Part shown: one piece after another, positions 45,493-45,501 of the stretch
How positions within the stretch are numbered: position 1 is the stretch's first letter
Layout: every line of letters starts with the position of its first letter
Assembly: GCA_963926925.1 (NCBI GenBank)
Contig: CAWUZD010000011.1
Coordinates: forward strand, 1 to 45,501
DNA length: 45,501 bases
Reading direction: 5' to 3'
Source of the DNA: Paralactobacillus_A sp963926925
GTDB taxonomy: Bacteria; Bacillota; Bacilli; Lactobacillales; Lactobacillaceae
Translations under genes and position numbers: made by a program
Notes under the pieces: model-generated
What the model was told of the DNA's origin: nothing
Seen by the model: only the letters and a program-made list of their open reading frames with translations
Databases searched by the model: none

Positions 45493-45501
45493 ATGTCAAA
45501 A
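45493..45501 (+). CDS. First three codons of a gene cut by the window end
   Basis: AAAGGAG followed after ten bases by ATG TCA AAA at the last positions marks a start. The product cannot be known from this window. Confidence 0.5.

Overview
The window is low-GC Firmicutes DNA, most likely from a member of the Lactobacillaceae. The LL-H-type holin, BppU-type baseplate proteins, GH25/SH3/LysM lysin, RecT recombination module and AGGAGG ribosome binding sites all point that way; I cannot fix the genus. It holds a nearly intact temperate siphophage of about 41.5 kb inserted in the 3' end of a tRNA-Leu(CAG) gene. A 17-bp core repeat, at 3572-3588 and again at 45037-45053, marks attL and attR.

Layout. 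1-3501 is host DNA: a DHA2-type drug efflux pump, a TnpB-only IS200/IS605-type element with its probable omega RNA, and what look like the two halves of a small gene that the element split. 3502-3585 is the tRNA. 3732-10048 (minus strand) is the lysogeny module: integrase, a Ser-rich lipoprotein, a small membrane protein, a deleted immA-like relic, a DUF1828/DUF1829-type gene with a partner, a membrane-anchored repeat protein, ImmA, a DUF3644 HEPN protein, and a CI-like repressor. 10049-10293 is the divergent immunity region. 10294-18006 (plus) is the early region: Cro-like protein, antirepressor, many small genes, RecT with a nuclease, a DnaD-like initiator, and RusA carrying an in-frame stop. 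18182-19486 holds the late regulator (ArpU type), two 32-residue membrane peptides and a late promoter preceded by four 11-bp tandem repeats. 19634-28671 is packaging, head and tail-tube genes, including a protease-capsid fusion and a gpG/gpGT frameshift. 28671-40541 is tail and baseplate. 40564-43073 is lysis. 43260-44014 is a hicA/hicB pair split into two transcription units. 44015-45036 has no convincing gene but holds about five consecutive promoter-RNA-terminator units. Beyond attR are host-side or second-element sequences with two very small membrane peptides and the first codons of another gene.

How it works together. The repressor operon, read leftward, also carries a HEPN-type abortive-infection candidate (DUF3644) followed by a structured RNA on the opposite strand. 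The lysogen would therefore make immunity and a possible anti-phage effector from one promoter. The array near attR would be expressed as lysogenic cargo. Its largest RNA shares ordered sequence blocks with the RNA next to the DUF3644 gene, which is the strongest hint here of an undescribed RNA-based system. A 33-codon peptide gene in the lysis cassette, with a divergent RNA complementary to its start, is a second candidate RNA-regulated module. All RNA calls rest on visible promoters, stems and T-runs; no expression data or database searches were available.
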